DNA of 64,000 nt, from the NCBI GenBank assembly GCA_038380435.1, contig JAWZYU010000010.1, forward strand, positions 43,496,135-43,560,134. The letters are read 5' to 3'. The notes below the pieces were generated by a model. The model saw only the letters and a list, made by a program, of their open reading frames with translations, was not told the DNA's origin and made no database searches. This document shows positions 23,347 through 33,927 of this stretch, one piece after another. How positions within the stretch are numbered: the stretch's first letter is position 1; the number at the start of each line of letters is the position of its first letter. A program made the position numbers and the translations under genes. This DNA comes from Ryuthela nishihirai. Its lineage: Eukaryota > Arthropoda > Arachnida > Araneae > Heptathelidae.

Positions 23347-23794
23347 ATTGAATGTGATTAAAGGGCTTAATAGGATTTTTCCGTTGACTCGAAATTGTTA
23401 ACAACTCTTGTTTCTCAGTTTAGATATCTCTGGAGTTGTATGACAGATACTGGAAATTTTGATGATGCGCAGGTGATCAGGGCTGTTTCAAGGCAGGAGT
23501 GAGAAAAGCATCTGCACAGGGCACAGTTTCGAATCAGGTCAGTTTCACGAATCAGGTCAGCACGGTCAGTTTTACTTATTATGAGTACAAACTTATTATT
23601 TCGATACGTTGCAAAATAATTCTAGCCCTGTGGGCAAACATTTCTCACTTGTCTAAGACGCAAAACTGGCTTCGCACTACCTTGCTGTGAATGGGCGACA
23701 CGAGATTAACAGAGAATAAGAATTCCTGCTGAGACAAACATTGTGTGCAAATAGGTGTCAATATGACAATTAATATTGGTCTATATAACATCTG
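23347..23794. other. Unique sequence, no gene seen
   Basis: Contains a short direct repeat (atcaggtcag..., near 23535 and 23552). Nothing else recognised. Confidence 0.45.
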
Positions 23795-24150
23795 ACTCTT
23801 TTTATATTTGGATACTTTGAAGCAAGAAAATAGAAAACTTGATGCTTTTGCTTCTAGATGCTTATACGAGGTATTTTGAGTGTAAAGTTGTTGGAATATT
23901 AAGCAATGATGTGGCTAGACTGAGGAGTCATAAACTAACATTGAGTAGTATCTTGTGTAGAGAGAGATATATTCTCCACATGCAGAGCTATAGATTTGTG
24001 AATACATTTATGAAAAATATTCCAAAGGCCTCAGAAAAAAAGATTTGGAATGAAATGGCTGGACAATATCAAACAAGACCTTTATAGAATTAGCCTAGAG
24101 TAGCCAAATGCTTAACTCAGGATGGACCTAACTGGTGAACTAAAAACACA
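23795..24150 (+). pseudogene. Reverse-transcriptase C-terminal fragment of a LINE
   Basis: Read across frames, the plus strand gives QENRKLDAFASRCLYEVF, VVGILSNDVARLRSHKLTLS and LSSILCRERYILHMQSYRF, then KKIWNE or, one frame over, MKWLDNIKQDLYRIS. The order LDAF..RCLR, SN(D)EV, LSSILxRRRLxxxGH, RWLDxIxxDL is the familiar tail of several non-LTR retrotransposon ORF2 proteins. At least two frameshifts are needed and the core RT domain is absent. Family unresolved. Confidence 0.5.
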
Positions 24151-24157
24151 AAAAGCT

Positions 24158-24437
24158 CCCATCTTGTCGTGGTTCAGAAAGAGAATATCAATGGGCTTGA
24201 AAAGGTCGTTTCGAATGGAATGTAAAGCCATAGGGCCATGTGCCGTAATCATACCCTGTGCACTTTAAAGAAGACGTTGGATTGCCTTGAGAGGCCATCT
24301 GTCTCCTAATAGCTGTCCAGTGGATCCTCTTCCCCAAACCTTTTCTCAACCCTTCGAGTCCTTGTGACCTGGCCATATGGTCTTTTGTATGCAAAAAGTG
24401 CCGCTAAGGAGTAAAATAACCCAACTCTGATAGTAAG
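24158..24437 (+). mobile_element. Degenerate SINE-A fragment
   Basis: Middle and 3' part: aagaagacgttggattgcct, tagctgtccagtggatcctc, tgcaaaaagtgccgct and gtaaaataacccaac. The part 24230-24410 is present again in inverted orientation at 27142-27331. Confidence 0.8.
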
Positions 24438-24538
24438 CAATCCTTCAATATAAGCAAATGAATTTATTATTGGTGCATCCGAATCCTTACCACTTTAATA
24501 CGGAGCTGGTTTGAAAGATGAACTAGATCGTCCCCTTA

Positions 24539-24756
24539 AGGGCTTGGAAAGGTCGCCGTCCGTCGTATGGGACGTTAAGCCGTGGCACCGTGTGTGGAAG
24601 AGCCATACCCTGTGCACGTTAAAGAACACACTGGATAGCCTTGACGAGATGGCCCCTCCCCCATCCTTCTCTGAGCCTTTGGGGTCTTGTGACCTGGCCA
24701 TTTAGCCCATTGTGTGCAAAAAAGTGCCGTTCAGAGGTAAAACAACCCAACCTAAT
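24539..24756 (+). mobile_element. 5'-truncated SINE-A with 11-bp TSD
   Basis: Starts inside the middle (gggcttggaaaggtcgccgt) and ends aaaacaacccaacctaat. TSD tcgtcccctta at 24528-24538 and 24757-24767. A ~34-bp internal deletion follows gccttgacgagatgg. Confidence 0.9.
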
Positions 24757-24893
24757 TCGTCCCCTTAGACCAACAGAAAAGGAAACAAATAACAACAACC
24801 AATCGATGATCAATACTCAAAATACGCTAATATACTTAAGATCATAAAATCATCGGGATTCAACTTAGACACCAGAATCAAAGTTGAATTGAC
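24690..24893 (+). repeat. Segment duplicated at 26926-27141
   Basis: The SINE 3' end plus 125 bp of unique flank (through gaccaacagaaaaggaaaca to caaagttgaattgacat) recurs with only a few changes at 26926-27141. The copies share SINE and flank together, so this is DNA duplication, not a second SINE insertion. Confidence 0.9.
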
Positions 24894-25848
24894 ATTTACG
24901 AAGAAGCGACCAGCTTTCATTGGCGTCAGTATAGAGAGCGTTCGGCTCCCCTGCAGCAGCTGCATCTCTGAAACGTCAGCTACAGCAAGCTATGTATGAC
25001 GATGGTTCATAAAGTGCTTGTCGTGCCATCAAACATTAAACAGTGGCTAAGTCCCCAGATCGGAAGGCCAACACACCAGCAAATATATGTACGGGTAATT
25101 ACACGCTCTGGTCAAATGTTTAAGAGGAACGAGGTATCGCTTGGCTTTTTGTGACATTTATGTCCTCTCTGTGTAATCGTCCCTATCCTATCGTGATGAT
25201 TTATTTATGATTCAATTAACTTTTTATAAAAACAACTCTCACGTCAAGGTACTGCACTTACTTCTAACGATAAAAGTTCAGGCGCTCCGTCATATACTGG
25301 GACACTTTGGGAATTTCCAGGTGTGTAACTTATGAATATGTACAAGAGTACTCTGTTTAAGACTAATGCCTAGTGATTCGAGTTTTTTTATATATATATG
25401 CATGTCATTATGGTTTTTTCCTACTACTTTGACTGAGTACGTGACATTAATTTTTATGCAAGAGGTTTAATTGCAGAGTTTTTTTTTTTGGAAAAAGAAA
25501 GACTATGTTCGCAGCTGTGAACTGCGACTTACAAGTTTGGCGACTTGAGCTTTGTGTGCGTGTAAGATTGACTCATTGGTTGAGGGAGGCGTGTATAAGT
25601 ATCCATTGACAGTTGCCACTAATAGTCCTCATCAATTACATTCTATGGCAAATGTTCGTTTTTTGTCCTCAACATTGCATTTTATTAAAAGAGCGAATGA
25701 GAATCGATGACTTTGTCACAAAAAGAGGATTAACTCAAACAGTTTTACAGTTATTGGGAAATCGAAACAACTATTGAAAGTTTATGAGTTTATGACTCAT
25801 ACCCAACAAGATTTCTTTGCGTTTGTAAATGGCACAGGGACATACAGT
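24894..25848. other. Unique sequence, no gene seen
   Basis: A short (ta)n run near 25391 and poly-T near 25480. 24895-25030 is less AT-rich. I recognise no coding or RNA motif. Confidence 0.45.
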
Positions 25849-26234
25849 TGGGTTGGGTTGTTTTACCTCTGAGCGGCACTTTTTTGCACACCATGGGCTA
25901 AATGGCCAGGTCACATAGACCCCGAAGGCTCAGAGAAGGTTGGGGGAAGGGACCCACTGGAACAGCTGTTAGGAAACAGATGGTAGCCTCCCGTCAAGGC
26001 CATCCAGCGTGTTCTTTAACGTGCACAGGGTATGGCTCTCCCGCACACGGGGCCACGGCTTAACGTCCCATCCGACGGACGGCAGCCTTTCCAAGCCCAT
26101 TGGTGTCCCCTACTGACCGTGGGCAGAGAGGGGAATTTTGCGGAGATAAATCTCAACGCTGACCCAGCTGGGACTCGAACCTGGGAACTACAGATTACGA
26201 GCCTGGCGCGCTACCTACTGAGCCACCCCCGCCC
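25849..26234 (-). mobile_element. SINE-A, full length, 14-bp TSD
   Basis: Complete from the ttgggttgggttgttttacc tail to the ccacccccgcccc head end. TSD cagggacatacagt at 25835-25848 and 26235-26248. Little diverged, so relatively young. Confidence 0.95.
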
Positions 26235-26248
26235 CAGGGACATACAGT

Positions 26249-26546
26249 ATATAATTAAAATTACTGCGACACTTACATGTTATGTAGATATAAAACCACA
26301 CTCAAAGCTCCCTAACTTTGAAACAAGATTGTTATGCAAAAAAAAGTCACTGGAGATAAATTTTGATGATCTCGGTGAAATTTTGTAGATCTCTAATCTC
26401 AACAACATTCATTTAATGCTTGAAAAGTTACAAAATCTGGAGTATTTGAAGGTATCGCTTCTAGTTTAAAGAATTTATCTTGAAAGTTGATCGAAACACA
26501 TTTTATAGCAATTTTAAGGGCGAAGTTGGCATTACTCAATAGCGCA
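26249..26546. mobile_element. Half of a fold-back element (relative of 14565-15072)
   Basis: Words such as accacactcaaagctcccta, ctttgaaa and cactggagataaatt are shared in order with 14615-14700. No inverted partner arm was found nearby. Low-confidence boundaries. Confidence 0.4.
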
Positions 26547-26625
26547 ATCTGTAGTTCCCAGGTTCGAGTTCCAACGAATCCAATTTTGAGATATATCTTC
26601 GCCAATCCCCCTCCCCCCCTACAAA
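26547..26625 (+). mobile_element. SINE-A head fragment
   Basis: Keeps only ctgtagttcccaggttcgag and the ttttgagatatatcttcgcc leader of the family. The middle and tail are absent. Confidence 0.7.
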
Positions 26626-26925
26626 ATAAAGGATACGGATCTCGAAAACTAAACGCAAAAAAAAAAAAATCAAGATTACATTTATGGTAAAAAAACGCCA
26701 TTAATTTTCGTATACTTGTATTATTCAATATAAATTTTTACAATTAATTTTTCGAAGGCCGTAGACAACTGCCCCTCTTTTCCCCGTCCCGACTCCCATA
26801 TAAGATGTCTTAGTTCTCATAACTTTTTTTTCTCAAATTCAGCCTGATTCGTAGAGCAAATCACACTGCTCCCGCTTGAGACTAAGAGCCGAACAGAAGG
26901 GTGACCTACTCAAAGCTGCAGTTAC

Positions 26926-27141
26926 ACGGGGTCCTTGTGACCTGGCCATTTAGCCCATTGTGTGCAAAAAAGTGCCATTCAGAGGTAAAACAACCCAACC
27001 CAATTCGTCCCCTTAGATCAACAGAAAAGGAAACAAATAACAACAACCAATCGATGATCAATACTCAAAATACGCTAATATACTTAAGATCATAAAATCA
27101 TCGGGATTTAACTTAGACACCAGAATCAAAGTTGAATTGAC
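26926..27141 (+). repeat. Direct copy of 24690-24893
   Basis: Begins in the SINE-A 3' end (ggggtccttgtgacctggcc) and continues into the same unique flank as the first copy, ending caaagttgaattgacat. Here it is joined abruptly to an inverted SINE-A piece at 27142. Confidence 0.9.
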
Positions 27142-27331
27142 ATAGCGGCACTTTTTGCATACAAAAGACCATATGGCCAGGTCACAAGGACTCGAAGGGT
27201 TGAGTAAAGGTTTGGGGAAGAGGATCCACTGAACAGCTATTAGGAGATAGGTGGAAACCTCCTCTCAAGGCAATCCAACGTCTTCTTTAATGTGCACAGG
27301 GTATGGCTTTCCCGCACATGGGATTTAGAAT
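27142..27331 (-). repeat. Inverted copy of 24230-24410 (SINE-A fragment)
   Basis: agcggcactttttgcataca through caatccaacgtcttcttta is the reverse complement of the diverged SINE-A at 24158-24437, sharing its private changes (ccatatggtcttttgtatgc). It is followed at 27332 by tagaatgaaatggctggaca, a direct copy of sequence near 24048. Confidence 0.88.
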
Positions 27332-27395
27332 GAAATGGCTGGACACCTCAACAAGTTCCTGTGGCTTCATAATTTGTAGTTACGTCCAAAATGAA

Positions 27396-27530
27396 ACTAG
27401 GAAAATAAAAAAAATATAAATTAAAGATTTTAAAACTTCCTATATTCGTATATGAGCTGTAAAAAGTAAAACCTAAAGCATATCGATGGTTAAATCATTC
27501 ATTGAATCCGTATTCACTTCAAAGGAAGTG
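27396..27530. repeat. Terminal-arm-like segment of the composite element
   Basis: aaacctaaagcatatcgatg and a following tccgtattcacttcaaagga match the left arm of the hairpin at 29414-29716 with divergence. It lies just before the ~148-bp tandem array. Confidence 0.65.
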
Positions 27531-27584
27531 AGCCCAGCAATTTTGTTGAGTCGGAGAATGAATTGTGGATCCTCTTTTATAGTT

Positions 27585-28830
27585 AATTATGTCGGTTTGT
27601 GGATTTGACAAAAAGTTGTTCCACCATATCTTTCGAACGCGATGGAAAAACTTAGTGATTTATGTGTCAAATGAAAGCATATGATGCGGGAGTGTCATAG
27701 GCTATAAAATATTGACCCCCGTTCTTCCTACCCCCTAAAAAGGAAAAATGTGAAAACTATTCTTAAGCTATATTTCCAGAACCCGAAGGCCGAAAGTGAC
27801 AACCTATACGTCGAATAAAAGCTTCTGACGCAGAGAATGTCATAGGCTACGAAAAATTGACCACCCATGTTTTCTTCCCCTCTAAAAAAAAGGGGAAATA
27901 TGAAAATGATTGTTCCCCTATATCTCCTGAACACGAGTAAGGAAACTAACGAGTTAAGTGTTGAATGTAAGCTTGTGACGCGGGGAGTTGGGTTGGGTTG
28001 TTTTACCTCTGAGCGGCACTTTTTTGCACAACATGGGCTAAATGGCCAGGTCACATGGACCCCGAAGGCTCAGAGAAGGTTGGGGGAGGGGACTCACTGG
28101 AACAACTATTTGGGAGACAGATGGTATCCTCCCGTCAAGGTCATCCAGCGTGTTCTTTAACGTGCACAGGGTCTGGCTCTCCCGCACATGGGACCACGGC
28201 TTAACGTCCCATCCGACGGACGGCGGCCTTTCCAAGCCCATCGGTGTCCCCTACTGACCGTGGGCAGGGCGGGAAATTTTTGCGGAGATAAATCTCAACG
28301 CTGACCCAGCTGGGACTCGAACCTGGGAACTACAGATTACGAGCCTGGCGCGCACCGACTGAGCCACCCCTGCCCGACGCGGGGAGTGTCGTAGGCTATA
28401 AAAATTTACCCCCCTCGTGCTTTCTACCCACATAAAAAAGGGTAAATGCGAAACATTTGTTCCGCTATATCTCTAGAACGCGAATGCCGAAAGTAACAAG
28501 CTACGCGTCGAATGAAAGCTTCTGACGCCGGAAATGTCGTAGGCTATGAAAAAATGATCCCCGTGCTTTCTGTGCAAATGTGGAAATAATTGTTCCTCTA
28601 TATCTCCTGAACGCGAGTGCAGAAAGTAGCGAGCTACAAATGAAATCTTGTGATGCGGGGAGTGTTGTAGGCTATAAAAATTCCCCCCCTCTATGCCTTC
28701 TTCCCCCTAAGAAGCGGGAAATGTGAAAGTTGTTCTACTATGTCTTCCGAACGCGAGGCGAGTACCTACAGTCATGAGTTAGGTGTCAAATGAAAGTTCG
28801 TTTAATGACGGTCGTTAAATATTTAGAATT
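27585..28830. repeat. Diverged ~148-bp tandem array, about six units
   Basis: The block aggctataaaaattgaccccc recurs at 27699, 27844, 28393, 28541 and 28669. After removing the SINE insertion, the steps are 145, 150, 148 and 128. Each unit also contains tatatctcctgaacgcgag and caaatgaaagcttctgacgc. An inverted 1.4-unit piece of the same family lies at 33500-33740. Confidence 0.88.
27989..28375 (-). mobile_element. SINE-A, full length, inserted in the tandem array
   Basis: Complete with TSD gacgcggggagt at 27977-27988 and 28376-28387. Removing it restores one array unit exactly. Confidence 0.95.
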
Positions 28831-28964
28831 TCGCCCCTGCTATTTCCCCCTGATAAAAGACGTGGGGGTGGGATTTTCGCGGAGGACTTTAACAAGTCGT
28901 ATCTCAAATTAAAGCTTGGGATTCTCCAATATTGTGGTGTGCTTCAATCGTGACTCCTAAAGGG
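28831..28964. other. End of the array and spacer
   Basis: Contains gttcgtttaatgacggtcgt and further degenerate array-like words (aaattaaagcttgggattct). No gene seen. Confidence 0.45.
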
Positions 28965-29346
28965 TTGGGTTGGGTTGTTTTACCTCTGAGCGGCACTTTT
29001 TTGCACACCATGGGCTAAATGGCCAGGTCACATGGACCCCGAAGGCTCAGAGAAGGTTGGGGGGGGGGACCCACTGGAACAGCTGTTGGGAGACATATGG
29101 TAGCCTCCCGTCAAGGCCATCCAGCGTGTTCTTTAACGTGCACAGGGTATGGCTCTCCCGCACACGGGGCCACGGCTTAGCGTTCCATCCGACGGACGGC
29201 GGCCTTTCCAGGCCCATCGGTGTCCCCTACTGACCGTGCGGAGAATTTTGCGGAGATAAATCTCAACGTTGACCCAGCTGGGACTCGAACCTGGAAACTA
29301 CAGATTACAAGCCTGGCGCGCTACCGACTGAGCCACCCCCGCCCCC
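28965..29346 (-). mobile_element. SINE-A, full length
   Basis: From the ttgggttgggttgttttacc tail to ccacccccgccccc. A poly-G expansion follows gaaggttgg, with a short deletion near 29236. Flanks share aaaggg (28959-28964 and 29348-29353), a short or eroded TSD. Confidence 0.93.
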
Positions 29347-29413
29347 AAAAGGGAGGTAACTGTGCTCTATGTTTATAAGTCATGTATCAGTTTTGGAAGA
29401 TAGATGTTTCTAC

Positions 29414-29716
29414 TGAAAAAAAATATAAATTAAAAAATTAAAAAAATACTTATTTTCCTATAGGGCCCTAAAAAGTAGAAAATAAACCTAAAGCATATCG
29501 ATGATGCAATCCGTCACTGAGTTCGTATTCGTTTCGAAGGAAAATATGGCACCGATTTATCTACTCGACAAGATTACCGGCACCCTATCTTCATTTGAAG
29601 TTAATACGAACTCAGTGACCGATTTGCACCATCGATATGCTTTAGGTTTATTTTCTACTTTTTACTGCCTATAAAAAAATATGTATTTTTTTTTTCAATT
29701 TTTATTTATATTTTTC
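29414..29716. mobile_element. ~300-bp hairpin (fold-back MITE)
   Basis: Left arm (gtagaaaataaacctaaagc, atatcgatgatgcaatccg, cactgagttcgtattcg) and right arm (aatacgaactcagtgaccga, tcgatatgctttaggtttat) pair over about 120 bp with scattered mismatches. The outermost sequence is AT-rich on both sides. The same arm occurs singly at 27396-27530. Confidence 0.8.
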
Positions 29717-29810
29717 AAAATCAATGAATAATATAATCAATTTCAAAATCAATATAATTTGCAGCCACTTACAGCGGTTAAAAGATGTGATAATACAGCA
29801 CGTGACTACC

Positions 29811-30830
29811 TCAGTAGGTGGTTGCACCGCCGTGAACGGCAATACAGGCAGCAATACGGCCTGGCATGGAGTCATACAGTCGACGGATATGGTCCTGAGG
29901 AATTGCACACCAAGCAGCGTTGACTTGCTCCCATAATTCATCGAGATTCCGCGCTGGTCGGTGAGAGAATTGCACACGTTGTCCAATGTGGTCCTACAGA
30001 TTTTCTATTGGGGATAAATCTGGAGATCGTGCTGGCCATGGCAATACTTTAACATGTTGCAAACATTGTCTGAAGACCCTAGCAGTGTGTACACGGGCAT
30101 TGTCATACTGGAAAATGGACTGCCGCATGCCTCCCAGGAACAGTAACAAAATGGGCTGCAGAACCACGCTAATGTATCGTGCAACTGTCAGTGTTCCCAT
30201 GATGCCGAAAAGAGGTGACCTGTTGTCATATCCAATAGCACCCCATAACATTATGCCTTGCTGACGGGTGGTGTGTCAGTCATGAACAAAAGCTGGATCC
30301 GTCGTCTTGCCAGGTTGTCGCCATAGTTGGACCCGTCGATCGTCAGCACCCAGACAGAAACTGAATTCATCACTAAACACAACAGTGTTCTATTCGTGAC
30401 CCCAGTTTACACGACTTCGGTATCAAGCCAGACGAACACTGCGATGGTTTGCAGTCAATGGCAGTCGACATAATGGTTGCCTAGAGTGCAGGTGTGCATC
30501 ATGCTACCTTCGGTTTACCGTCGGGTCATTATGGGGACGTCCATGGCTGCTGACACAGCCCGTCGAATATCACCTGCAGTGCTCTGTGGTGATGAATGAG
30601 CATGTCAAACAATCCTATCAAGCCATCCTGACGTCTGTCGGACAGCATTACTCCCTCTGTGACGTATGCTAAAAACTTCATTTCGCCACTGTTTCCATCA
30701 GCGTCCAACAGTTCATGCATCCTACTGAACATGGGCAGTGACATGGTGTGTAGTCCATCCAGCTTCACATAGGTCAATAATTCTTTCTCTCTTAAAAACA
30801 TCCAAATGACGATAAACCTACCGATGGCAT
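29811..30830 (-). pseudogene. Dead Tc1-like transposase
   Basis: Read on the minus strand from an ATG at 30828-30830 to a stop at 29811-29813, about 340 codons, the usual Tc1 length. The N-terminal helix-turn-helix region gives MPSVGLSSFG, EAGWTTHHVTAHV, SSPQSTAGDIRRAVSAAMDV and RLPLTANHRSVRLA. The catalytic part has VVFSDEFSFCLGADDRRVQL (first Asp), QYDNARVHTARVFRQC (second Asp) and PWPARSPDLSPIENL (Glu). I count 32 residues between the second Asp and the Glu, two fewer than the common 34, so a small deletion is likely. A TAG at 29994-29996 replaces the Trp after IENL. Other stops and frameshifts lie in the first half. The C-terminus reads RLYDSMPGRIAACIAVHGGA. I could not see TIRs, so the transposon ends are unknown. 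It abuts the hairpin at 29414-29716. Confidence 0.88.
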
Positions 30831-31335
30831 GTACCACGCATTTTCGACCTTCGCTGAACAATTTCCAAGCGGAACCACCTAATCTCAACCGTTCACATGA
30901 CTTCCACCTGCATAAACACAATACCATCGCTGTTCCTTCTTGTACATTTTATCTCTTGTACCATACACGTCACTGGCTCCGGATTATCATCATTTACATA
31001 TCTCAACTGTGCACACCCACCTTTCTATCTGCATATTTGTACAATATGTCCTTCTGGGTGGAGCACAGTGTCGAGCAACACAACAATTCTGGGTGGGGTT
31101 TCAGTGTCGAGCAGTGTATACAAAAAGCTGATTGTGACCGAGTGAATGACAGGAGATCACGCTAATTCTATTTATGATGCTGAAATGGTAGAGATATAGA
31201 AATTTACATTTAAAGGTAATCCGGGTCGTAGATATAAGGAAAAATCTGAAATTTGATGTCCGACGTGTCCTTCAAGGATAAATAAGGTGAAATTTTGGAC
31301 TCTGGCTAGATGCTAATTTAATTTGAAATTATCTT
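30831..31335. other. Spacer, probably 5' part of the Tc1-like element
   Basis: Upstream of the dead transposase. A small direct repeat (ttctgggtgg...agtgtcgagca, near 31052 and 31088) is present. No recognisable protein or RNA motif. Confidence 0.4.
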
Positions 31336-31351
31336 ATTAACCAGCTAAGAG

Positions 31352-31724
31352 GGGTGGCTCAGTTGGTAGGGAGCCAAACTCGTAATTTGTAGTTCCCAGG
31401 TTCGAGTCCCAGTTGGGTCAGCGTTGAGATTTATCTCCACAAAATTTCCCGCCACGGTCAGTAGGAGACACCGATGGGCTTGGAAAGGCCGCCGTCCGTT
31501 GGATGGAACGTTAAACCGTGCCCCGTGTGCATGAGAGCCATACCCTGTACACATTAAAGAACACGCTGGATGGCCTTGACGGGAGGCTACCATCTGTCTC
31601 CCAACAGCTGTTCCAGTGGGTCCCCTACCCCAACCTTCTCTGAGCCTTCGGGGTCCTTGTGACCTAGCCATTTAGCCCATGGTATGCAAAAAAGTGCCGC
31701 TCAGAGGAAAAACAACCCAACCCA
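31352..31724 (+). mobile_element. SINE-A, 16-bp TSD
   Basis: Head gtggctcagttggtaggg, full middle and tail. TSD attaaccagctaagag (31336-31351) and attaaccagcaaagag (31725-31740), one mismatch. Confidence 0.93.
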
Positions 31725-31809
31725 ATTAACCAGCAAAGAGCTATTGTTTCAAAAAATATTGGATCGATTGGACGGATAAAAAAATTAGGTAAATCATAAA
31801 AGTTTGATA

Positions 31810-32075
31810 AAAATATATAATGCATTAGTGTATCTATACTTAATATATGGAATAAGTGTTTGGGGAGATACTAGTTTAGCGATTTTGAATGGTTTATTTT
31901 CTCTACAAAACAGAATTATGAGATATATTCTAAGATTAAATTACAGACATCTGGTATAACACTTGATGGCAGAAAATGGAATACTAAATATATGTAACGT
32001 TTACAAGTATGCTATGGGAAATTTTGTATACCTAGTAGAGAATAAAATGATAGAGTACTACGAACTTTACTTTTT
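31810..32075 (+). pseudogene. Reverse-transcriptase thumb/C-terminal fragment of a LINE
   Basis: One frame reads IYNALVYLYLIYGISVWGDT, LAILNGLFSLQNRIMRYILR, LNYRHLV, then after one stop HLMAENGILNICNVYKYAMG and NFVYLVENKM. This matches the Y..ly..YLxYgixvWG....l..l..lQkr..R.i pattern downstream of the catalytic core in Jockey/RTE-type ORF2 proteins. Only about 85 codons remain and the catalytic motifs are absent. Confidence 0.72.
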
Positions 32076-32400
32076 ATGATTTATTATCTATCCCTACTAT
32101 CAATTCTCTACTCCATATATCCATCCCTACTATCAACTCTAGTGAAATTTCCTTCCCTTTTTTTAGAGGAAATTTTTTATAACTGTCGCTTCTTAGAAAA
32201 AATATAGCTATGACTTTCAGTTATAATACTAGAATTAAAAACGAAATATTGCTACTCTTTATTAAAAAAAAAACTATAAATAGGCCCGGCCCGGTCTTAG
32301 CAAATGTGGGTCCCATACGTTTAAGAGCAAACAATAATTGAACAAAAACTAAACTGCTAAAATTTTGCCCTGACCCAATGTTGCTAACTCTAAAATCTGT
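32076..32400. other. AT-rich spacer, no gene seen
   Basis: Contains a short direct repeat of tatctatccctactatcaa (32087 and 32117 region) whose words recur at 33395-33440 next to ctttttttagaggaa. Nothing else recognised. Confidence 0.45.
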
Positions 32401-32783
32401 GGGGGGCGGGGGTGGCTCAGTCGGTAGCGCGCCAGGCTCGTAATCTGTAGTTCCCAGGTTCGAGTCCCAGATGGGTCAGCGTTGAGATTTATCTCCGCAA
32501 AATTCCCCGCCCTGCCCACGGTCAGTAGGGGACACCGATGGGCTTGGAAAGGCCGCCGTCCGTCGAATGGGACGTTAAGCCGTGGCCCCGTGTGCGGGAG
32601 AGACATACCCTGTGCACGTTAAAGAACACGCTGGATGGCCTTGACGGGAGGCTACCATCTGTCTCCCAACAGCTGTTCCAGTGGGTCCCCTGCCCCAACC
32701 TTCTCTGAGCCTTCGAGGTCCCTGTGACCTGGCCATTTAGCCCATGGTGTGCAAAAAAGTGCCGCTCAGAGGTTAAACAACAA
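32401..32783 (+). mobile_element. SINE-A, full length, 11-bp TSD
   Basis: Complete head, middle and tail. TSD ctaaaatctgt at 32390-32400 and 32784-32794. Confidence 0.94.
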
Positions 32784-33499
32784 CTAAAATCTGTATTTCT
32801 CACAAAATAGGACAACAATTTCCTCTTTAGAACGAAAATTTCCTCCCTTTGCAGAGGTTATAACCCTAACCCGGGACCCGATTGGGCTCAATCGGTCCAA
32901 TCGGCTTAAGGACGGCCCTGTCTATAGGCCACGATCAATAAGGTAAATTGCCATTAAGATTTAGAATGAAGATATTCCAGAGAATATTGCTGCAAATGAA
33001 CAATAGAAAACTTTCAAATATAAACATAAAATATACTTATTATCAAGACAATGATAGTGTAAAACCACAAAAACACGCTTGCTCATCTAAATTTGCATTT
33101 ATTATAATTATATATGTTTTATATTGCATAATAAATACGCATTGCTTGTGCTGATTAAGGCCATCTGTATTTTTTTAAATATAAGTTTATTTCAGAAAAC
33201 ATTTATTAAAACACCGGATTGGATTTCCATTGTAGTGTAACATTTTTCCCATTTTTTTTAGATGTTTAATTTTTTTAATTTCGTGAAAAACGCATGAAAT
33301 ATGCAGAGATTTAATAATTCTTGGACTGTATTACCCTTATTAGCATTCTCAAAGGGACGGGGGCGTGGCCTCCTCGCCCCCTCCCTCCCTGAGCCATCCC
33401 TACTATCAACTCTCGTGGAATTTCTTTTCCCTTTTTTTAGAGGAATTTTTTTTATAATTGTTGCAGGCTACTCCGGGTTCACCGAGGTAGCTTGCGACA
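32784..33499. other. AT-rich unique sequence, no gene seen
   Basis: Nothing recognised except the shared words noted at 32076-32400. Confidence 0.45.
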
Positions 33500-33740
33500 A
33501 TTTCACGTTACAAGCTTTTATTTGACATTTAACTGTCTGATAACTCCCTATCAGAAGATAGAGGGAAATAACCATTTTCACATATCCCTTTTTCAGAAGG
33601 GAAGAAAGCACGAGAGTAAAATTTTTTATATCCAGTGATACTCCCCACATCAAAAGCTTTCACTTAACGTATAACTCGTTGAGATCGATGGACGAATTGG
33701 GAAGATATGGTGTAATAACCGTTTGACAAACACAAAACCG
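33500..33740. repeat. Inverted fragment of the ~148-bp tandem family
   Basis: The reverse complement contains aaaatggttatttccctcta, gttatacgttaagtgaaagc and gatgtggggagtatcactgg, the same word order as the array at 27585-28830. About 1.4 units. Confidence 0.7.
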
Positions 33741-33927
33741 ATAAATGACAGGAAATAACGAGAATTTCTTTCCACGAGGCTGTTTATTATATGTTTGTTA
33801 TTTCCTGGGTGAAGTGATATTTTGGCACATGAGACCTATTTATAATTTTATGATATATGCTAAAGTAAATTTTGAAGCAAATGGGGAAACGTTTTGAACG
33901 GTTTGAAACATACCCCTTGCCTCCTGC

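Noticed and set aside
25849..25868. Telomere-like ttgggttgggtt repeats
   Set aside because: These are the AACCC-type tails of SINE-A copies in reverse, only two units long.
30529..30927. 132-codon minus-strand frame
   Set aside because: Mostly an alternative frame of the dead Tc1-like transposase, whose motifs lie in the other frames.
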